This document shows positions 21,879 to 33,236 of a stretch of 64,000 bases of DNA, piece after piece; position 1 is the first letter of the stretch; every line of letters begins with the position of its first letter. The notes beneath the pieces are model-generated. The model was not told the DNA's origin, searched no databases, and was given only the letters and a program-made list of their open reading frames with translations. The stretch spans positions 14,280,501 to 14,344,500 of the forward strand of contig NC_050098.1 of the NCBI RefSeq assembly GCF_902167145.1, in the 5' to 3' direction. This stretch comes from Zea mays (lineage: Eukaryota; Streptophyta; Magnoliopsida; Poales; Poaceae). A program made the position numbers and the translations under genes.

Positions 21879-23569
21879 TCACATGGACTGCTGGTACCGC
21901 GCCGAGTGTAGTAAGGCCTTGTCCCGAGCCTCTTCCAGCTGGTCCAGCGAGTCTTCTCGATTAACTTGGTTGCTTTGGTCAGCATAGGCCCTCGTCCTCG
22001 GGGAACCGTATTCTAAGTCTGTGGGCAAGATGGCCTCGGCCCCATAGACTAGAAAGAACGGCGTGAAGCCCGTGGCTCGGCTCGGCATTGTCCTCAGGCT
22101 CCAGACTACCGAGGGGAGTTCCTTCATCCATCGCTTGCCGAACTTGTTGAGGTCGTTGTAGATTCGAGGCTTGAGTCCTTGTAGAATCATGCCGTTGGCA
22201 CGCTCTACTTGCCCATTCGTCATGGGGTGAGCCACGGCGGCCCAGTCCACCCGGATGTGGTGATCCTCGCAGAAGTCCAGGAACTTTCTGCCGGTGAACT
22301 GGGTGCCGTTGTCGGTGATGATGGAGTTCGGGACCCCAAAACGATGGATGATGTTGGTGAAGAACGCCACCGCCTGCTCGGACCTGATGCTGTTTAGGGG
22401 TCGGACCTCGATCCACTTGGAGAATTTGTCGATGGCGACCAACAGGTGCGTGTAGCCCCCGGGTGCCTTCTGCAAGGGGCCGACGAGATCCAGACCCCAC
22501 ACAGCGAAAGGCCAGGTGATGGGTATCGTCTGCAGAGCTTGAGCGGGCAGGTGGGTCTGCCTTGCGTAGAACTGACACCCTTCGCAGGTGCGGACAATTC
22601 TAGTGGCGTCGGCCACCGCCGTCGGCCAGTAGAAACCTTGTCGGAAGGCATTTCCGACAAGGGCTCGAGGTGTTGTGTGGTGGCCGCAAGCCCCCGAGTG
22701 TATCTCTCGTAAGAGTTCCTGACCTTCGGCGATGGAGATGCACCGCTGGAGGATGCCTGAGGGGCTGCGGTGGTAGAGCTCCTTCCCATCTCCCAGCAAG
22801 ACGAACGACTTGGCGCGCCGCGCCAACCGCCGAGCTTCGGCTCGGTCAAGGGGTAGCTCTCCTTGGTGGAGATATTGCAGGTACGGGGTCTGCCAGTTTT
22901 GATCAGGCGTGACCCCGTTTCGCTCCCCCTCGACGTGCAGCGTCTCACCCTCGGGGGCCGAGGGTACCTCGGGCTGAACCGAGGGTGCCTCGGGCCGAGC
23001 CGAGGGTGCCTCGGGCCGAGCCGAGGGTGCCTCGGATTGAGCTGAGGGTACCTCGGGCCGGGCCGAGGGTGCCTCGGGCTCGGGCGTGTCATCGATCTTG
23101 ACGGAGGGTTGATGCAGGTCTCGGGAGAAGACGTCCGGGGGAACCGTTGTTCGCCCCGAGGCTATTTTAGCCAGCTCGTTCGCAGTCTCGTTGTAGCGCC
23201 GAGCGATGTGGTTGAGCTCGAGCCCGTAGAACTTGTCTTCCAGGCGCCGAACCTCATCGAAGTAGGCATCCATCTTCGGGTTGCGGTAGTGGGAGTTCTT
23301 CATGACTTGGTCGATGACGAGTTGCGAGTCACCGCGAGCGTCGAGGCGTCGGACCCCTAGCTCGATGGCGATCCGCAACCCGTTGACTAGAGCCTCGTAC
23401 TTAGCCACATTGTTGGACACCGGGAAATGGAGGCGTAGCACGTAGCGTAGGTGCTTCCCGAGGGGCGAGATGAAGAGTAGGCCTGCGCCGGCTCCTGTCT
23501 TCATCAGCGACCCGTCGAAGAACATGGTCCAGAGCTCCGGTTGGATCGGAGCTGTTGGGAGCTGGGTGT
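21879..23569 (-). pseudogene. Gypsy pol, RNase H and integrase part (outer element)
   Basis: This is the second half of the outer element's pol, open from the insertion point at 23569 to the stop at 21879-21881. It begins QLPTAPIQPELWTMFFDGSL. RNase H shows DGS, YEAL and GDSQLVIDQV residues. After a repetitive proline/glutamate linker (APSARPE repeated) comes the integrase: HHCC (HSGACGHHTT, CEGCQFYARQ), then D, D, E in WGLDLVGPL, ITDNGTQFTG and NGQVERANGM. It ends EARDKALLHSARYQQSM. No stops are seen within it, but it is cut off from its reverse transcriptase by the inner element, so it cannot be made as one protein now. Confidence 0.88.
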
Positions 23570-25367
23570 TGTCGGGGACCATAATTAGGGGTACCCTCAA
23601 GACGCCTAATTCTCAACTGGTAACCCCCATCAGCATAAAGTTGCAAAGGCCTGATGGGTGCGATTAAGTCAGGGATCAGTCCGTACGAGTGACTCGATCA
23701 CGCTTCGCCCGAGCCTAGCCTCGGACAAGTGCAGCCGACCTCGAGAGACTTCCGTCTCGCCCGAGGCCCCCCTTTTTAACGGCGGACACATCTCCGGCTC
23801 GCCCGAGGCCTTGGCTTCGCTAAGAAGCGACCCTGACTAAATCGCCGCACCGACTTACCGAGTTGCAGGAGCATTTAATGCAAAGGTGGCCTGACACCTT
23901 TATCTCGACGCGCGCCCCCCGGCAGAGCCGAAGTGACCGCCGTCACTCCGCCGCTCCACTGACCGGTCTGACAGAAGGACAGCGCCGCCTGCGCCACTCC
24001 GACTGCAGTGCCACTCGACAGAGTGAGTCTGACAGGCAGTCAGGCCTTGCCAAAGGCGCCATAGGAAACTCCGCTCTGCCCGACCCCAGGGCTCGGACTC
24101 GGGCTAAGACCCGGAAGACGGCGAACTCCGCTCCGCCCGACCCTAGGGCTCGGACTCGGGCTAAGACCCGGAAGACGGCGAACTCCGCTCCGCCCGACCT
24201 CAGGGCTCGGACTCGGGCTAAGACCCGGAAGACGGCGAACTCCGCTCCGCCCGACCCCAGGGCTCGGACTCGGGCTAAGACCCGGAAGACGGCGAACTCC
24301 GCTCCGCCCGACCCTAGGGCTCGGACTCGGGCTAAGACCCGGAAGACGGCGAACTCCGCTCCGCCCGACCCCAGGGCTCGGACTCGGGCTAAGACCCGGA
24401 AGACGGCGAACTCCGCTCCGCCCGACCCCAGGGCTCGGACTCGGGCTAAGACCCAGAAGACGGCGAACTCCGCTCCGCCCGACCCCAGGGCTCGGACTCG
24501 GGCTAAGACCCGGAAGACGACGAACTCCGCTTCGCCCGACCCCAGGGCTCGGACTCCGCCCTGGCCTCTGCCGAACGATCTCCGCCTCGCCCGACCCAGG
24601 GGCTCGGGCTCGGCCTCGGCAACGGAAGACAGATTCGACCCCAGCTTCGGAGGAGCCCCCACGTCGCCCGGCCTCGGGCGCGGGCCCGCCACATCAACAG
24701 AGAGCGCCATCATCACCCTACCCCGAGCCGACTCGGGCCGCAGAGAACAAGACCGGTGTCCCATCTGGCCAGCTCCGCCAGATAGGCAATGATGGCGCCC
24801 CGCGTGCCCTGTGACGACGGCGGCTCTCAGCTCCCTTACGAAAGCAGGGGGACGTCAGCAAAGACTCGACTGCCCCGACAGCTGTCCCTCCGCCAAGCTC
24901 CGTTGCTCCTCCGACAGCCACGACATCACACCAGCAGGGTGCCAAGATCTCTCCGGCTGCCACATTGGCATGTACTTAGGGCACTAGCTCTCCCTCCGCT
25001 AGACACGTAGCACTCTGCTACACCCCCATTGTACACCTGGATCCTCTCCTTACGACTATAAAAGGAAGGACCAGGGCCTTCTTAGAGAAGGTTAGCCGCG
25101 CGGGACCGAGGACGGGACAGGCGCTCTCTTGGGGCCGCTCGCTTCCCTCACCCGCGTGGACGCTTGTAACCCCCCTACTGCAAGCGCACCCGACCTGGGC
25201 GCGGGACGAACACGAAGGCCGCGGGATCTCCACCTCTCTCACGCCCGTCTCCGGCCACCTCGCCTTTCCCCCCTTCGCGCTCGCCCACGCGCTCGACCCA
25301 TCTGGGCTGGGGCACGTGGCACACTCACTCGTCGGCTTAGGGACCCCCCGGTCTCGAAACGCCGACA
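23570..25367 (+). repeat. Inner element 5' LTR (1798 bp)
   Basis: Starts TGTCGGGGACCATAATTAGG and ends CGAAACGCCGACA. A TATAAAAGG motif begins at 25057. Contains eight 57-bp repeat units (24067-24522). Confidence 0.94.
24067..24556. repeat. 57-bp minisatellite, eight units plus partial
   Basis: Each unit runs aactccgctccgcccgaccc through agacccggaagacggcg. As 57 is a multiple of three, the array stays open in several frames on both strands and produces spurious long frames with repeated ARTRAKTRKT or RVRALGSGGAEF words. Confidence 0.9.
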
Positions 25368-25386
25368 GTTGGCGCGCCAGGTAGGG
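25368..25386 (+). other. Primer-binding site of inner element
   Basis: GTTGGCGCGCCAGGTAGGG follows the 5' LTR. The outer element has the same text in inverse orientation next to its 5' LTR. Primer tRNA not assigned. Confidence 0.65.
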
Positions 25387-25427
25387 GCCTGCTGCGTGCT
25401 GACGAACAGCTTCCCGTCAAGCTCCAG

Positions 25428-28400
25428 ATGGGCAGTCTCCAACAACCTCTCCGGCCCGGGACGGTGCTCCGTTTCGGGAGTCTTGAGTTCATGTCCTTCG
25501 ACGGTAGCTACGACATGATACTCCTTTCACCGCCGCGCGACAACGACAATGGCGGCCGACATCCCGCCCGCCGGCGGCGGAACCGACGACATCTTCCCCG
25601 CGCGGTGGAAGAACAACATTCGAGCTCGCTCCGTCCTCTCCCCCGCCAACGGAGGAGGAGGCGGGGCAACCAAGGCCAGGCGGGAGGCCGCGCTTCGTCG
25701 GCCGTCGAGCGAATCGACGCCCCCGACGCCCCGACGGAAGGCACGCCGGGCGTCGACCTCGCGTTCGAGACAAAGGCAAGCGCCGTCGCCCCACGACACG
25801 CCAATCCCGAGCAAGTGGACGACGCCAGCGCGCTCGCGGAAAGCCTGCAGGACGTCGCCCTCGTACCTGAGACGACGGTGCAACCAGTCCCCGATGTGAC
25901 TACGTCGCTCCTCGTCGACCAAGAGGTACTGACTAACTCCCATCTTATGTCATTTCGACTCGGCCTCAACCCGCCTAGCAACCTTGCTTTGGCGGGCGCT
26001 CTCATTGAGGCGAGTGCAACCCCACTGGGGTTTCGTATGCGGTCGCCTTGGGACCGATTGACGGACGTCTCGACCTACGGGCCCTCTGGGTCCGAGGAAG
26101 ATGACGATCCCGGCATCTGTTGGGATTTCTCCGGATTTGGCAACCCTAGTGCCATGCGGGACTTCATGACCGCATGTGACTACTGCCTCTCCGACTGTTC
26201 CGACGGAAGCCGCAGCCTTGACGACGAGGACTGCGGCCCAAGCCGCGAATGTTTCCACGTCGAGCTAGGGGATCCCTCCGAAGGCAACCATCTTGGCATG
26301 CCGGAGGACGGTGATCTTCCTAAGCCGGTGCCTCGCGCCGACATCCCGCGGGAGCTAGCTGTGGTCCCCGTTCCGGCGGGGGGTCACGACCCACAGCTCG
26401 AGCAAGTCCGCGGGGCGCAGGCCGGGCTCGACGAGGAAGCAGGAGCGCTTGAGCCGATCCATCGGGACGTCGGGCAGGTATGGGCGGGCCAACCCCCGGC
26501 CGGAGAAATACGTCACCTGCCCCAAGGTCTCCAGCACCGCGTCGCCAACGATGTCAGGGTCAGGCCGCCGCCTGCGTCCAGCGGGGTCGGTCAGAACCTG
26601 GCAGCCGCAGCGATGCTCCTCCGAACGATGCCGGAGCCATCAACCACCGAGGGTCGGCGAATCCAGGGAGAGCTCAAGAATCTCCTAGAAGGCGCTGCGG
26701 CCCGACGGGCCGAGAGCACTGCCTCCCGAAGGCAGGGATACCCCTCGGAACCTCATGCCGCGACTTCCCGATTCATGCGGGAAGCCTCGGTCTACACCGG
26801 GCGCACGCGCAACACCGCGCCTGCGGCCCCGGGCCACCTCGGCAACGAGCACCATCGTCGCGACCGTCGGGCCCACCTCGACGATAGGGTGCGCCGAGGC
26901 TACCACCCCAGGCGTGGGGGACGCTATGACAGCGGGGAGGATCAGAGTCCCTCGCCCGAACCACCCGGTCCGCAGGCCTTCAGTCGGGCCATCCGACGGG
27001 CGCCATTCCCGACCCGGTTCCGACCCCCGACTACTATCACGAAGTACTCGGGGGAAACGAGACCGGAACTGTGGCTCGCGGACTACCGCCTGGCCTGCCA
27101 ACTGGGTGGAATGGACGACGACAACCTCGTCATCCGTAACCTCCCCCTGTTCCTCTCCGACACCGCTCGTGCCTAGTTGGAGCACCTGCCTCCGGGGCAG
27201 ATCTCCAACTGGGACGACTTGGTCCAAGCCTTCGCCGGCAATTTCCAGGGCACGTACGTGCGCCCCGGGAATTCCTGGGACCTCCGAAGCTGCCGGCAAC
27301 AGCCGGGAGAGTCTCTCCGGGACTACATCCGGCGATTCTCGAAGCAGCGCACCGAGCTGCCCAACATCACCGACTCGGATGTCATCGGCGCGTTCCTTGC
27401 CGGCACCACCTGCCGCGACCTGGTGAGTAAGTTGGGTCGCAAGACCCCCACCAGGGTGAGCGAGCTGATGGACATCGCCACCAAGTTCGCCTCTGGCCAG
27501 GAGGCGGTTGAGGCTATCTTCCGAAAGGACAAGCAGCCCCAGGGCCGCCCATTGGAAGAGGCTCCCGAGGCGTCTACTCCGCGCGGCGCCAAGAAGAAAG
27601 GCAAGAAGAAGTCGCAATCGAAACGCGACGCCGCCGACGCGGACCTTGTCGCCGCCGCCGAGTACAAGAACCCTCGGAAGCCCCCCGGAGGTGCTAACCT
27701 CTTCGACAAGATGCTCAAGGAGCCGTGCCCCTATCATCAGGGGCTCGTCAAGCACATTCTTGAGGAGTGCGTCATGCTTCGGCGCCACTTCCACAGGGCC
27801 GGGCCACCCGCGGAGGGTGGCAGGGCCCACGACGATGACAAGAAGGAAGATCACCAAGCAGGAGAGTACCCCGAGGTCCGCGACTGCTTCATGATCTACG
27901 GTGGGCATGCGGCGAATGCCTCGGCTCGGCATCGCAAGCAAGAGCGCCGGGAGGTCTGCTCGGTGAAGGTGGCGGCGCCAGTCTACCTAGACTGGTCCGA
28001 CAAGCCCATCACCTTCGACCAGGCTGACCACCCCGACCACGTGCCGAGCCCGGGGAAATACCCGCTCGTCGTCGACCCCATCGTCGGCAACGTCAGGCTC
28101 ACCAAGGTCCTGATGGATGGGGGCAGCTGCCTCAACATCATCTACGCCGAGACCCTCAAGCTCCTGCATGTCGATCTGTCCTCCGTCCGAGCAGGCGCTG
28201 CGCCCTTCCACGGGATCATCCCTGGGAAGCGCGTCCAGCCCCTCGGACGACTCAACCTCCCCGTCTGCTTCGGAACGCCCTCCAACTTCCGAAGGGAGAC
28301 CTTGACGTTCGAGGTGGTCGGGTTCCGAGGAACCTACCACGCGATACTAGGGAGGCCATGCTACGCGAAGTTCATGGCCGTCCCCAGCTACACCTGCCTG

Positions 28401-28676
28401 AAGCTCAAGATGTCGGGCCCCAACGGGGTCATCACAGTCGGCCCCACGTACAAACACGCGTTCGAATGCGACGTGGAGTGCGTGGAGTACGCCTAGGCCC
28501 TCGCCGAGTCCGAGGCCCTCATCGCCGACCTGGAAAACCTCTCCAAAGAGGTGCCAGACGTGAAGCGTCATGCCGGCAACTTCGAGCTAGCGGAGACGGT
28601 TAAGGCCGTCCCTCTCGACCCCAGTGGTGACGCCTCCAAGCAGATCCGGATCGGTTTAGGGCTCGACCCCAAATAG
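25428..28676 (+). pseudogene. Gypsy gag-protease of inner element, with nonsense codons
   Basis: Starts at ATG 25428 (MGSLQQPLRPGTVLRFGSLE). The gag domain is RPELWLADYRLACQLGGMDD to TARA, a TAG at 27174-27176, then LEHLPPGQISNWDDLVQAF. The TAG stands where the outer copy has Trp (ARAWLEHL). A Lys-rich basic stretch follows. The protease-like region has VLMDGGSCLNIIYAETL. More in-frame stops are at 28494-28496 (outer copy: Glu) and 28674-28676 (also TAG in the outer copy), with further TGA codons near 28725 and 28791. Apart from these point changes the frame is kept, so the lesions look recent or tolerated. Gag would form the particle; the protease motif is DGGS rather than DSG or DTG. Confidence 0.85.
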
Positions 28677-29248
28677 GAAGCGGTGCTCCTCGACTTTCTC
28701 CACGCAAACGCCGATGTCTTTGCGTGAAGTCCCTCGGACATGCCCGACATACCGAGGGACGTCGCCGAGCACTCGCTGGATATTCGGGCCTGAGTCCGAC
28801 CCGTCCGGCAGCCTCTGCGCCTCGGTCGTCAAGGAAGGGTCGGCCTCGTCTCGGCGGAGCCCGACCCTCCCTCGGGGGCTAAAAAGGGGGAACCCCTCTG
28901 CGTCGAGATCGGGTGTACTTCTCCGCATCAAAATTTTTCAATCAAAAAGGGGCTTTTGCGTTCTCCCGGCTATGTCAGAAGCAGGGTCCCGAGGAGCGAA
29001 CGTGGGCACATGTAAGTGGCAAGGCCGACTGAGCCGAGGAACTCCTATGCCTCCGGGCTAGGGACGCCTCACTCATCACCTGCCACGAAAAATGACCCAA
29101 CTCGGGAAGCCACCCCATTATTGACAAGCTGGGCCCGACACGCAGACTGAAAGAAAGAAGAGTACGACTTCATGCAAGAAAAACAAAGTGTTCAGGCCTC
29201 AGCGGCCGCGGTAAGACACACATTCAACAGAAGTTGTTCTAACAAGAG
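28677..29248. other. Junction of truncated pol and accessory region (inner element)
   Basis: The first 140 bases still match the start of the outer element's reverse transcriptase ([27 protein letters not shown]). Similarity ends at about 28815. The rest is purine-rich non-coding sequence leading to the 3' end of the antisense gene. Confidence 0.65.
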
Positions 29249-31797
29249 TTAGGCGCCGCCTTGGGAAGGAGCCGCGCCCTCAGTTCCGTCCCCGCCGTCG
29301 GTAAGGTCCATCTCGGCTTCCGGCGACGGCGCAGGGGGAAGGATCTCTGCCTCGAAGGTGGTCGCCAGCGCCGCGCTCGGACCCGCGGCGATCGCGTCGA
29401 GCCGCTGAATTTCCGCCAAGGCAGCTTCGTCCTCGTCAGGAAGACAATACCCCTCACTAACCCGCTCCAGGTCCACAACGTAGTGGGAAGCGAGCACGGC
29501 GAAGGCCCGCCTGACGCCATGGTGTAGCGCCTCGCGGACTCTGCCGCGCGCGTGATCACCCAAGGCCTGAAGGCGGCTTTGGGGGGAGCTTCCTGAAGGG
29601 ACGTCGCCGAAGCCAAGGAGCCGGTAAACATCCGAGACGGCCTCGGACATGGCCGCGAGGTCAGCCTCCCTCTGCTCGGCAGCTCCGGCAAGCGCCTCGG
29701 CGAGCGCCTTGGCGGACTCATCAAGGGCGGACTCGAGCTCTGCGAACAACCAGAGTTACGACCTCAAGCGCAAGCAGAGGAAACCGACAAGAACAGGAAT
29801 CAGGGACGGCCAAGACGCACCTCCGGCTCGGGCACGCTGCTCCGAGGCCGCGACCTGGGCTGCGGCTAGGTCGGCCGCGAGGGTCTCAGCCCAGCCTTCG
29901 GCCTCGGCAGCTCGGCCCCGAGATTGGTCCCGCTCCTCGACGACCTGGGCGAACTCCGACCGCTGCCGTTGCGCCTCCGCGCGCGCTGCTGCCGCCTCGG
30001 CTCTCAGGTCAGCGCAGAGCAACTGGAGGTCCGCTACCTTGGCATCCTGCTGAGAAAGGCGTGCAGTAGCCTCGGCAAGCGAGGTCCTTAGGGATCGCAG
30101 CGAGCCCCAGACATCGACCTCGCGGCGGATGAATGACGATTTGGCGGCGCTCCGGTCCGTCAGATCCTGGAGGAAGGAAACATGGCGTCACGATGAAGGT
30201 CTCGCTCGCGGAAAGAAAAAGGTATGCCTGAAACCGCTACCTGGAGGATTTTGGGGACATCCCTGCAGAAAATCTCCAGCGACGACCGGAGCGACCCCAC
30301 CGTTGCTTCAGCACGCTCGCGGAGCTCATCCCAGGACTGGTCCTCCTGTTCATCGTCGAGAACGAAGATGGGATCCGAGGCCCCGCGGGTCCGGAATCGG
30401 AGTAACTGGCGCCGGGCCTCGGGGCTCTGCCGCACAACGATGAGGCTGCCCCCCGGCTGGACGGATCGCGCGTCCACGCCCGCCTCTTCCGAGACACTGG
30501 GCGCCGTCACACCAGCCATCTCGACGCTGGCGGCAACCGGTCGCTCTCCGACTGGGACGGCGGCGACTTCGGTAGCGGTGGGCGCCGGCGTGGCCGACAC
30601 GACAGGCGGGCTCGGGGCCACGTCGGCGTCAGCCGCCTCCCCTATCACGATGGCCGCCTCGGCAGAAGAGCCAGCCTCGAGAGCCCGCTCCCCAGAGACA
30701 GGCGACGCCCGAGCCCCCTGCGGTGGAACGCCCTGCGAAAGGGTCGGCTGAACGACAAGACCCGGAGCGGCGCTGGCCGCGCAGTCCGGTGCCGTCTTAA
30801 GGGCCTTCCGAGGTGCCAGGTCGGTCTGGCCATGGCTTCGCTTGCTGGATAAAAAAAGAAGGAGGAAGTGAACACTCACCAGAGTTACGCACCCCTGGTC
30901 GGGGCGCATCCGAAGCTGGGAGTAGGCGTGGGAGTCCGGCTTCCCCATCGCAGCCGACACCCGCCATTCAAGGGCGTCGAAGGGAAGAGGATCAGGGGAC
31001 ATTCGCGAGCCCTCCCAGTCGGCCTCCGGGGTCATCTCCCAAAGCGGCAGCCGCCGCTCCGCCAAGGGAAGCACCCTCCGACGGTGGATGGCGGCAACCA
31101 CTCCCGCAGCGGTGAGTCCCCCCTCCCGCAACGCCTTCAGGGCCTCGAGAAGGGGTTCGAGATTCTTCTGTCTCTCGTGTGGGGTTCCGTGACGCCAGGC
31201 GTCGGTGGCGGCGGTGACTACTCGCTGGGAGAACGGTGGGAGCAACTCGCCGTCATTCCGGAGGTAGAACCACCGGCGCTGCCACCCCTTGTTCGAGGAC
31301 GCGAGGATGGCAGGAATGTACTGCGACGCCCGCGACTGCCTCAGCAAGAGAGTGCAGCCGCCGGCCCGCACCGCTGCACGGACCCTCCTCTCCCCCGTCG
31401 GCAAGGCGAAAGGCTCGGCGAGGAAGAGATGGGTCCACAAATCCCAATGGGGGGCGATCCCCAAATACCCTTCGCACACCGCTACGAAGATAGCGGCCTG
31501 CGAGATGGAATTGGGGGTGAGGTTGTGCAACTCCACCCCATAGTGGAACAGGATTGCCCGCATAAAGCAGCCAGTCGGCACGCCGAATCCCCGCTCGTGG
31601 AAGGAGACGAAGCTCACGACGTACCCCGGCGGTGGGGATGGAGCGACTCCGCCCGTGGGAGGAATCCACTCAGGTCGCTGCCCGTCGGTGAGGGGGCGAA
31701 GCAAACATTCGCCGACCAGCTCCTCCAGATCGCTCGCCGTCACCGTGGAAAAGGGCCACGGATCGCGCGGGGAGATGATGGTCACCCGGTCAGCCAT
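29249..31797 (-). CDS. Spliced antisense gene, Transposase_28-like protein (second copy type)
   Basis: Exons on the minus strand are 31797-30241, 30166-29821 and 29739-29249 (1557+346+491 bp), giving 797 codons plus stop. Introns are 74 and 81 bp with GT/AG borders, phases 0 and 1. The start is ATG at 31797 (MADRVTIISPRDPWPFS). The N-terminal third resembles Transposase_28 and aligns by eye with the Zeon-borne protein: GVELHNLTPNSISQAAIF against EVYLHQLTPEAIIRLNIF, RRWFYLRND against TEWFYVKND, LPLAERR against WPLAEKW. Then come an Ala/Pro/Val-rich middle, an acidic DDEQEDQSWDELRERAE stretch, a long coiled coil across exons 2 and 3, and a C-terminal part with VRRAFAVLASHYVVDLERV. Function unknown. 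It sits antisense in place of pol. Confidence 0.75.
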
Positions 31798-31936
31798 CAC
31801 CAAGACGGAAGGGATGGCGGCGCAAGGGGCAGGAAGGGCGGTTTCCTCTTCTCTGGTCAAAGCCTCTCGGGTTGCGAAAACCTAAAGAAAGAGGCAGGAA
31901 GCGGAGCGAAGAGCCGTCACCAGGCTCTCTCCCGGG

Positions 31937-31944
31937 TATATAAA
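31937..31944 (-). promoter_or_regulatory. Candidate TATA element of inner antisense gene
   Basis: Minus-strand TTTATATACCC lies about 140 bp upstream of the ATG at 31797. This is nearly the same spacing as the TATAAATA upstream of the Zeon-borne antisense gene. It is outside the LTR. Confidence 0.45.
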
Positions 31945-33236
31945 GACCAGGGCGAGACCGTTTCCAGCGCTCCGCCCGGACCGGACGCGGGATTCAAAAA
32001 GTGCGAAACGAAATAGCTGTCCCTCGAATGGCTCGCGCACGCGCAGCGGCCGCCCCGCCAACCGCTCACCCCTTCGCATTAACTCCGCGGCGGGACAGGC
32101 GGCGCTTCTGGCAGGAGAAGCGGACGACGCTTCGCCTTCGCCGTAATAACCGCGCCAAAAAAGGTACGCCACGTCGTTCGATTTCGTATCCTTTTCCTTT
32201 TTCCTCTTTCTCTATCTCTTGCAACAGGGACCGGGAAAGGGGGATACCCCGAAAAGGATCCTTCTCTGTGAAGGAACCGGGCTCCGAGCCCCCCCCCCAC
32301 TGATCAGAGGTTCGAAGGCTGGCCCTCCGAAGGGTTCAACAGTCGCCTCAAATCGTGTGGGCCCGACACCCACTACTGGTCAGGGGTTCGAAGGCCAGCC
32401 CCCTGAAGGGCTCCATGGCCGCCTCAGGCTACTCGGGCTCCGCGCCCATTACTGATCAGGGGTTCGAAGGCTGGCCCCCGAAGGGTTCACAGTCGCCTCA
32501 GACGCCGAGCAAGGGATGACCAGGGGTACGTTCGATACATAACCGAGGCTCGGGCTGCGCTCCCAAGGTACCCTAGGACATTTCCGAGACCAGCGGGAGC
32601 GATCTTGTAACGGAATCCCATCGGAGGGAGGCATCGAGCCCTCAGACCCCGTCGCCAGGGGACCGGGTCCGGCAGATCACCCGCAGGTACTTTTGGGCGT
32701 GCCTCTGGGCCCCTAGCCGACCCCCAAAGAACGGGGCACGGACGTCCACTCGGATTACCCGCTTGCAGCTCACCGGAGACACCATGTTCGGTGCCCATCG
32801 AGGGTAACATGGCGCTCTCCCCCCCTCCTCCTTGCGGAAAGGCGACGCAGGGGCGTATGTAAAAAAGCCGAGTTTGTCCCTGATCGTCCTCTCGCCCTGT
32901 GCGGAGGCTCGGGGGCTGCTCTCGCAAACCGGGCTCCGGCCAAACCGTTGACAGCGTCAACATACCAGCCCGAGAGCTTGGGCCCCGACCGTGCACCCGG
33001 GCTACGGCCAGTTCGCATGAGGGAACAACCAGACCAGCCAAAGCATTACGCAAGGCATTAAGACCTCGAAGGAGTGAAACCACTCCTCCGAGGCCTCGGG
33101 GGCTACACCCGGCGGGTGCGCTCGCGCGCACCCACCGGAACAAAATGCAACCGAGAAAGGCTGGTCCCCTTGCAAAAAAAGTGCGACGAAAGCCTCCAAG
33201 CGAGTGCTAACACTCCCTTCGAGGCTCGGGGGCTAC
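31945..33236. other. 3' non-coding part of inner element
   Basis: GC-rich, matches the outer element's 20231-21878 region in inverse orientation, including the minisatellite (32300-32510). The purine tract CTCGGGGGCTAC directly precedes the 3' LTR. No convincing coding sequence. Confidence 0.65.
32300..32510. repeat. Minisatellite in Huck-type 3' region (inner copy)
   Basis: Three units of about 70 bp built on ctgatcaggggttcgaaggc, tggcccccgaagggttc and agtcgcctcag. Counterpart of the outer element's 20965-21178. Confidence 0.75.

Noticed and set aside
21321..21882. Overlapping open frames of 137-172 codons in the 3' region of the outer element
   Set aside because: Several frames open at once in GC-rich DNA, no domain, repetitive position after the integrase stop.
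24067..24522. Possible CRISPR-like array
   Set aside because: Units are head-to-tail with no variable spacers; it is a minisatellite in a plant LTR.
23863..24792. Long open frame of 309 residues in the LTR (and its reverse-strand partner), also at 33530-34345
   Set aside because: It is produced by the 57-bp minisatellite, whose length is a multiple of three. It is open on both strands, has no domain, and lies in an LTR.
26685..27941. 418-codon minus-strand open frame opposite the inner gag
   Set aside because: GC-rich antisense shadow of gag with no recognisable domain; gag in the other direction has clear homology to the outer copy.
30842..30880. Possible extra short intron in the inner antisense gene (GTGAGT ... 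ATCCAG, 35 bp)
   Set aside because: Too short for a plant intron, and removing it breaks the frame that otherwise stays open.
30868..32016. 382-codon plus-strand open frame opposite the inner antisense gene
   Set aside because: Composition-driven shadow; the minus strand carries the domain-like sequence and consistent splice sites.
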